From contig DHEJ01000005.1 of assembly GCA_002399815.1 (NCBI GenBank), positions 13,138-27,658 of the forward strand: a stretch of 14,521 nucleotides of DNA, written 5' to 3'. Both the position numbers and the translations under genes were made by a program. Source of the DNA: Acholeplasmataceae bacterium UBA4853 (GTDB lineage: Bacteria > Bacillota_I > Bacilli_A > Acholeplasmatales > Acholeplasmataceae). This document shows, piece by piece, positions 13,431 through 14,521 of the stretch (positions are counted from its first letter, which is position 1; each line of letters opens with the position of its first letter). Below the pieces are notes generated by a model, which did no database searches, had not been told where the DNA came from, and saw only the letters and a list, made by a program, of their open reading frames with translations.

Positions 13431-14496
13431 ATATATACTAAAGGTTGTAAAGATTCCAAAGATTCAAATGTTTTTTTTAGTGTTCACCACTTCTATAGTG
13501 CTTTTTTTAGCATTATTAATATCAAATGGTATCATTGGTTTTATAGAAATCAAAGAATCTTGGTATAAAACACATGACTATTATAGACAAGTAACATTGA
13601 TTAATGATGAAAGTTTAGAATTAGCAAATTTTGATAGTAGAAAGATAGGTATCTATCATACAAGCGGCAGAGTTAGTAATAACAGTATAAACATAACTCT
13701 TGGATCTGCAACTGAAGTAGATTATTTTCTTGATAGTGATATAAATAGTGGATTTGGTATTATTGGTGATAAAATTGAATCTTCAAATGAAATCATTATT
13801 ACATATGATCTTTATATTAATCTGGGTATTTCACTAAATGAGAATCCAGTTCTTTTAGTATTAGAAGAGGATGTTGAAGTAGCATACCTAGTTGTTGGGT
13901 ATTTTAATGAAACATATAGTTCATATTTAAAAACATTAGGGTATTCTCTTGACGTCATTAAACTTTCAAACGAACCTACTTCAGACTTTATATTAACGGT
14001 TGAGTTTCCATCATTGGATGAACTTAGAGAATATGATTTTGATAGTCTTGTTTTTACGTATAAAGAGGATATAAGTAAGTCAGATTTCTATTTTAATATC
14101 ATATTGTTTGCTCTATTTATAATACTTGGGTTTGTTGTATTACTTTCTACAATATCTATGATACTTATGATGTATTATTTGATTACTGAAAATAAAAAAA
14201 CGCTCTTCTTATTGTCAACCCTAGGAATGAAGAATAAAACATTAACCGGATTTGCCTCTATATTTATTGTTACTTTTTTAGGTATTTCAATCATACTATC
14301 ACTGATAATAAATCTGATTACAAAAAATATTTTTAACAGTTTTTTTACACCCATGGTATTTGGAGAATTAAACATTTTTGAATTGAACATTCATTCTATA
14401 GCATTACTCTTAGTATTATCAGTACCTATATATTTAACAACCATGTTATTAAAAGGTAGATCATTATTAAAATCTCATTTAGAAAGAGGTTTGTGA
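13423..14496 (+). CDS. FtsX-like ABC transporter permease
   Basis: This is the membrane partner of the preceding ATPase. I chose ATG 13423 (MIKYILKVVKIPK, with GAGAG upstream), which shares 8 nt with the ATPase end. ATG 13399 in the same frame would add eight residues and has AAGG too close to it. The 357-residue protein has the FtsX/MacB plan: one membrane segment at about 16-38, an extracytoplasmic domain of about 185 residues, then three segments at about 226-253, 277-299 and 323-343. A cytoplasmic loop LLSTLGMKNKTLTG between the second and third segments is the usual ATPase-contacting site in this family. The large outer domain is smaller than in MacB and shows no family motif I recognise. 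The TGA overlaps the next start (TGATG). Confidence 0.85.
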   Translation: MIKYILKVVKIPKIQMFFLVFTTSIVLFLALLISNGIIGFIEIKESWYKTHDYYRQVTLINDESLELANFDSRKIGIYHTSGRVSNNSINITLGSATEVDYFLDSDINSGFGIIGDKIESSNEIIITYDLYINLGISLNENPVLLVLEEDVEVAYLVVGYFNETYSSYLKTLGYSLDVIKLSNEPTSDFILTVEFPSLDELREYDFDSLVFTYKEDISKSDFYFNIILFALFIILGFVVLLSTISMILMMYYLITENKKTLFLLSTLGMKNKTLTGFASIFIVTFLGISIILSLIINLITKNIFNSFFTPMVFGELNIFELNIHSIALLLVLSVPIYLTTMLLKGRSLLKSHLERGL

Positions 14497-14521
14497 TGTT
14501 TAGACTATTTCAAATTCAAAA
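14496..14521 (+). CDS. Start of another gene of the ABC cluster, 3' truncated
   Basis: ATG 14496 overlaps the permease stop (TGATG) and is preceded by AAGAGGT a few nucleotides upstream. Only eight codons (MFRLFQIQ) are inside the window. Tight coupling and a basic, amphipathic opening suggest a second permease or another membrane component, but the sequence is too short to identify. Confidence 0.55.

Overview
The window is a low-GC bacterial segment that uses TGA as a stop. aroA, the chorismate mutase gene, potB, potC and the FtsX-like permease gene all end in TGA, and the tryptophans I checked are TGG. That argues against the Mycoplasma/Spiroplasma code. AT richness, tightly overlapping genes, Bacillus-like ribosome binding sites and a mevalonate pathway together suggest a standard-code mollicute such as Acholeplasma, or a near relative in the Bacillota. 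This placement is an inference from gene content and style.

Layout. (1) Positions 1-3673, + strand, hold the end of an aromatic biosynthesis operon: aroA (5' end outside the window), an AroQ chorismate mutase, aroE, aroC and a FUSC/ArAE-type membrane protein. Every junction overlaps (ATGA, ATGA, 26 nt, TAATG), so the cistrons look translationally coupled. AroE makes shikimate, AroA makes EPSP, AroC makes chorismate and the mutase makes prephenate; the membrane protein could export aromatic acids. (2) Positions 3675-6150 hold the first two committed mevalonate genes, divergently transcribed: mvaA (- strand) and mvaS (+ strand). Their 103-bp spacer carries back-to-back promoters. The mvaA terminator lies inside the 3' end of the convergent membrane-protein gene. 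(3) Positions 6456-10408 hold a complete polyamine ABC importer operon, potA-potB-potC-potD, closed by a strong intrinsic terminator. (4) Positions 10457-11249 are a gene-poor scar. It carries a heavily decayed TnpB (IS200/IS605-type) remnant on the - strand and several inverted repeats. (5) Positions 11250-14521 hold an accessory, same-strand cluster: a secreted Ser/Thr-rich beta-type protein, a signal-anchored extracytoplasmic protein, a MacB/LolD-like ABC ATPase, an FtsX-like permease, and the first codons of another gene.

The housekeeping parts (1-3) are ordinary in function. The least explained part is region 5, next to the transposon scar. It may be a secreted effector or bacteriocin-like protein with a dedicated ABC transporter for export, immunity or stress response. 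That role is a hypothesis, since neither the secreted nor the anchored protein is one I recognise. Within it, the ABC ATPase has a perfect Shine-Dalgarno sequence separated from its ATG by a perfect stem-loop, which would bring the two together when folded.
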